Source of the DNA: CAZNAQ01 sp964585585
GTDB lineage: Bacteria > Patescibacteriota > Patescibacteriia > Patescibacteriales > JAGXOH01
Assembly (NCBI GenBank): GCA_964585585.1
Contig: CAZPEL010000042.1
Span: 1-7,904 of the forward strand
DNA: 7,904 bases
Reading direction: 5' to 3'
The notes under the pieces are model-generated. The model did not search any database. It saw only the letters and a list, made by a program, of their open reading frames with translations, and had not been told where the DNA came from. This document shows, in pieces, positions 6,157 to 7,904 of this stretch. The stretch's first letter is position 1. Each line of letters begins with the position of its first letter. The translations under genes were made by a program, and so were the position numbers.

Positions 6157-6405
6157 GTTATGGATATCTTTAATTATTCCGAAAATCACATTTATTCTCA
6201 AAAAATATTATTACCTCTATTGCCCCCATCCGGAAATTATATAATAGATCGCACCGGGATATTATACTCGCAGTGGTTCCTGATATATTAATTCGGACTT
6301 GTTTACAGTGTCTTTTTTGCCATAATTCCAACACAACAGATTGGAAAAATTCAAAATTCAAGACCTGGTCCTATTACTGTTAATTTATAACGATCAACCG
6401 GGCCC
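6157..6405. other. Intergenic region without a supported gene
   Basis: This AT-rich stretch lies between the terminator and the promoter of module 2. I see no tRNA, no convincing ORF and no terminator in it. A weak inverted pair, TATAATA (6240-6246) and TATTATA (6260-6266), is probably chance in AT-rich sequence. The one clear element is the boundary-motif repeat at 6345-6372. Short overlapping frames on both strands lack start signals and family features. Confidence 0.6.
6345..6372 (+). repeat. Boundary motif, third copy, upstream of module 2
   Basis: Bases 6345-6367 are identical over 23 positions to 4682-4704, including AAATTCAAGACCTG. After that the tail diverges (GTCCT rather than ACCCC). 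It lies 33 bases before the -35 box of module 2 and so may mark the left edge of that module. A right-hand copy would lie beyond the window end. Confidence 0.7.
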
Positions 6406-6451
6406 TTGACATACATTTAGGAATTGGTATAATAATTATACTAATTCCTAA
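6406..6451 (+). promoter_or_regulatory. Consensus promoter and 35-base palindromic operator of module 2
   Basis: TTGACA (6406-6411) and TATAAT (6428-6433), both exact consensus, are 16 bases apart. A 35-base palindrome (6417-6451) starts with TTAGGAATT, ends with AATTCCTAA, and has only one mismatched pair apart from its central base. It covers the -10 box and the expected transcription start. This strong promoter with an overlapping operator is the expected design for an autorepressed toxin-antitoxin operon, with the antitoxin at 6460 as likely repressor. Only eight bases separate the palindrome from the ATG, leaving a leader of about 20 bases without a Shine-Dalgarno. Confidence 0.8.
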
Positions 6452-6459
6452 ACAACTGT

Positions 6460-7080
6460 ATGGATTTTAAAACCCTGCAAAAAAATACAAAAGAATTGTT
6501 GATAATAGACAAAAATACCTTGAGAAACCTGGAATCGTCCGAGGACGCCCTGGATCTCAATATTAAATATTGGTTAAAAAAGGATAAATTAATAGGATTA
6601 AAAAAGGGTGTATATATACTTCGGGACAAATGGGAAAAAGAACGAAATAAAAACGATTACTTGGAATACATGGCCAATCAACTCCTTCTCCCCTCTTATG
6701 TATCCTTGGAATATGTATTGTCCAAATATCAAATAATGACGGAGGCGGTAAACGCCATAACATCCGTCACCCCCAAATCGGGCCGAAGCTTCAATAACGA
6801 ACTGGCTTCCTTTGACTATTATTCCATCTCGGAAAAGATCTTTACCGGCTACGAAACAAAAACATTTAAAAACGCCTCTGTAAACATCGCTTCCAAAGAA
6901 AAAGCCCTCTTTGACTTTTTGTATTTCCAATTCCGGAAAAAAGAACCGAACGAACAAAATATAGATAACCTGCGCCTGAACTGGGAGAATATAACTAAGA
7001 AGGAACTGCAAAAAAGCAAAAAATACTCCGAATTGACCGATAATAAGAATATTAAAAAGGTTTTTGACATTATTTTATGA
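6460..7080 (+). CDS. AbiEi-family antitoxin and transcriptional regulator (module 2)
   Basis: The 206-residue product has an N-terminal winged helix-turn-helix (about 8-56, ending GLKKGVYILRD). The AbiEi family block PSYVSLEYVL follows (78-87), then NAITSVTPK (98-106) and KEKALFDFLY (146-155). The arrangement matches the antitoxin of module 1, though the two are clearly diverged and nucleotide similarity is not evident. The role should be neutralising the toxin encoded next and repressing the operon through the palindrome at 6417-6451. The start is the first ATG after the promoter and has no Shine-Dalgarno, so initiation on a very short leader is likely. The stop TGA overlaps the toxin start as ATGA. 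The gene looks more AT-rich, with more TTA, ATA and AAT codons, than the flippase gene, which fits separate origin. Confidence 0.88.
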   Translation: MDFKTLQKNTKELLIIDKNTLRNLESSEDALDLNIKYWLKKDKLIGLKKGVYILRDKWEKERNKNDYLEYMANQLLLPSYVSLEYVLSKYQIMTEAVNAITSVTPKSGRSFNNELASFDYYSISEKIFTGYETKTFKNASVNIASKEKALFDFLYFQFRKKEPNEQNIDNLRLNWENITKKELQKSKKYSELTDNKNIKKVFDIIL

Positions 7081-7904
7081 TGGAAGAGATATTAAAAAAC
7101 CTGGTGGATCAAAAAAAGGAGGAAAACACCCCCGATTTTTTGATCCTTAACTTTTTAAAAGAATACCTCCAATATCCGGTATTGGATTTTTTATATAAAA
7201 ACAACGCCTACAGGGATTTTATTTTTACCGGGGGTTCCTGCTTAAGGATATGCCACGAACTGCCCAGATTGTCCGAAGACCTGGATCTGGACCTGGAAGA
7301 AAAAGAATTGGAAAAACTTGACTGGGACAAACTGGAAAAAGACATAACCCGGCATTTTAAGAATAAATATTTATTGGATATACAAACCAAAAAACAAGAA
7401 GGCAAAAGAATATACCTGAAGTTCCCCATATTAAACCGTTTGAATTTGAGCTACGGCGGAGGGAGCGACTTTCTTTATGTTAAGATCGAGCCCGGGAAAA
7501 AACAGTTTCCCCGAATAGATCCGGAGGTCCAAAGCATCTCCAATTTCGGATATAACTTCATAATCAAAAAATATCCCTTGAACCTAATGATGACCGGCAA
7601 GATCAAGGCCCTTTTTACCAGGGAATGGTTTCAAGGCGATGAAAACGAAATAGACATCAAAGGAAGGGATTTTTTTGATCTGTTTTGGTTTTTTCAAAAC
7701 AATATAGAGCCCGATTATGAAATATTAAAAGAAACCTTGGGTATAAAAACCGAGCAAGAATTAAAAAAGGAGTTAACGGAAAAGATCCGAAAGAAAGTCA
7801 CCGCCGACAAATTAAAACACGACCTTAAAAGTTTTTTACCGGACCGGAGTTTCGCCAAAGATTTCTGCAACAACTATCAGGAAATAATGAAAAAATATTT
7901 AAAC
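7077..7904 (+). CDS. AbiEii-type nucleotidyltransferase toxin (module 2), cut by window end
   Basis: The frame is open from ATG 7077 to the last base, 276 codons, with no stop inside the window. It is an AbiEii-type toxin: TGGSCLR (residues 51-57) and LSEDLDLDL (65-73) give the glycine loop and the metal-binding acids Asp68 and Asp70. TGKIKAL (173-179) and KGRDFFDLFWF (195-205, with Arg197, Asp198 and Asp201) are the later conserved blocks. The predicted activity is nucleotide transfer to an RNA or protein target that stops growth. ATG 7077 overlaps the antitoxin stop as ATGA, so translation is coupled; the adjacent ATG at 7080 is in frame and equally possible. Family members are about 280-300 residues, so only a short C-terminal part is probably missing. 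It is longer than the 230-residue toxin of module 1. Confidence 0.88.
   Translation, partial: MMEEILKNLVDQKKEENTPDFLILNFLKEYLQYPVLDFLYKNNAYRDFIFTGGSCLRICHELPRLSEDLDLDLEEKELEKLDWDKLEKDITRHFKNKYLLDIQTKKQEGKRIYLKFPILNRLNLSYGGGSDFLYVKIEPGKKQFPRIDPEVQSISNFGYNFIIKKYPLNLMMTGKIKALFTREWFQGDENEIDIKGRDFFDLFWFFQNNIEPDYEILKETLGIKTEQELKKELTEKIRKKVTADKLKHDLKSFLPDRSFAKDFCNNYQEIMKKYLN

Noticed and set aside
6064..6361. Short frames across the terminator and intergenic region on both strands
   Set aside because: One overlaps the end of the zinc-motif gene and runs through a strong terminator; the other spans the boundary repeat. Neither has a start signal or a family feature.
6598..7011. 137-codon antisense frame opposite the module 2 antitoxin
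   Set aside because: The sense frame carries the AbiEi family blocks; the antisense product is only a compositional shadow.

Overview
The window reads like chromosome from a small-genome bacterium, most likely a member of the Patescibacteria (candidate phyla radiation). That placement is inferred from the style of the flippase and sulfatase-fold proteins, the weak or absent Shine-Dalgarno sequences on most genes, and short GC-rich hairpin repeats beside AT-rich cassettes. No marker gene is present to prove it. All real genes lie on the + strand, and none has an in-frame TGA, so the standard bacterial code fits.

Left part (1-3339), cell-surface genes. The first 270 bases hold three complete copies and one partial copy of a GC-rich hairpin repeat. 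A 113-base tandem duplication has copied the first 22 codons of the next gene. The last repeat copy supplies the ribosome binding site of a membrane flippase (270-1541). A five-helix membrane protein with an extracellular LTA synthase/MdoB-type sulfatase-fold domain follows 19 bases later (1561-3339). Together they suggest export and decoration of a surface polymer.

Middle part (3319-4857), an inserted toxin-antitoxin cassette. An AbiE-type module, toxin gene first and antitoxin second, sits directly against the 3' end of the sulfatase-fold gene. A 141-base perfect copy of that gene's 3' end reappears on the far side of the module. A 16-base motif, TTCAAGAYCTGRCCCC, lies at both junctions, and a third copy lies upstream of the second module. 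The cassette therefore looks like a recent insertion or duplication at the end of a gene.

Right part (4858-7904). A 388-residue protein that I cannot assign has two cysteine-rich zinc-binding motifs and a C-terminal helix-turn-helix. It has its own promoter, a near-perfect ribosome binding site and a strong terminator. A second AbiE-type module follows in the usual order, antitoxin then toxin, and its toxin gene runs off the window end. All three transcription units from 3340 onward have a sigma-70-like promoter whose -10 box lies inside a palindrome, each with a different sequence. This fits separate autoregulation by each unit's own DNA-binding protein.
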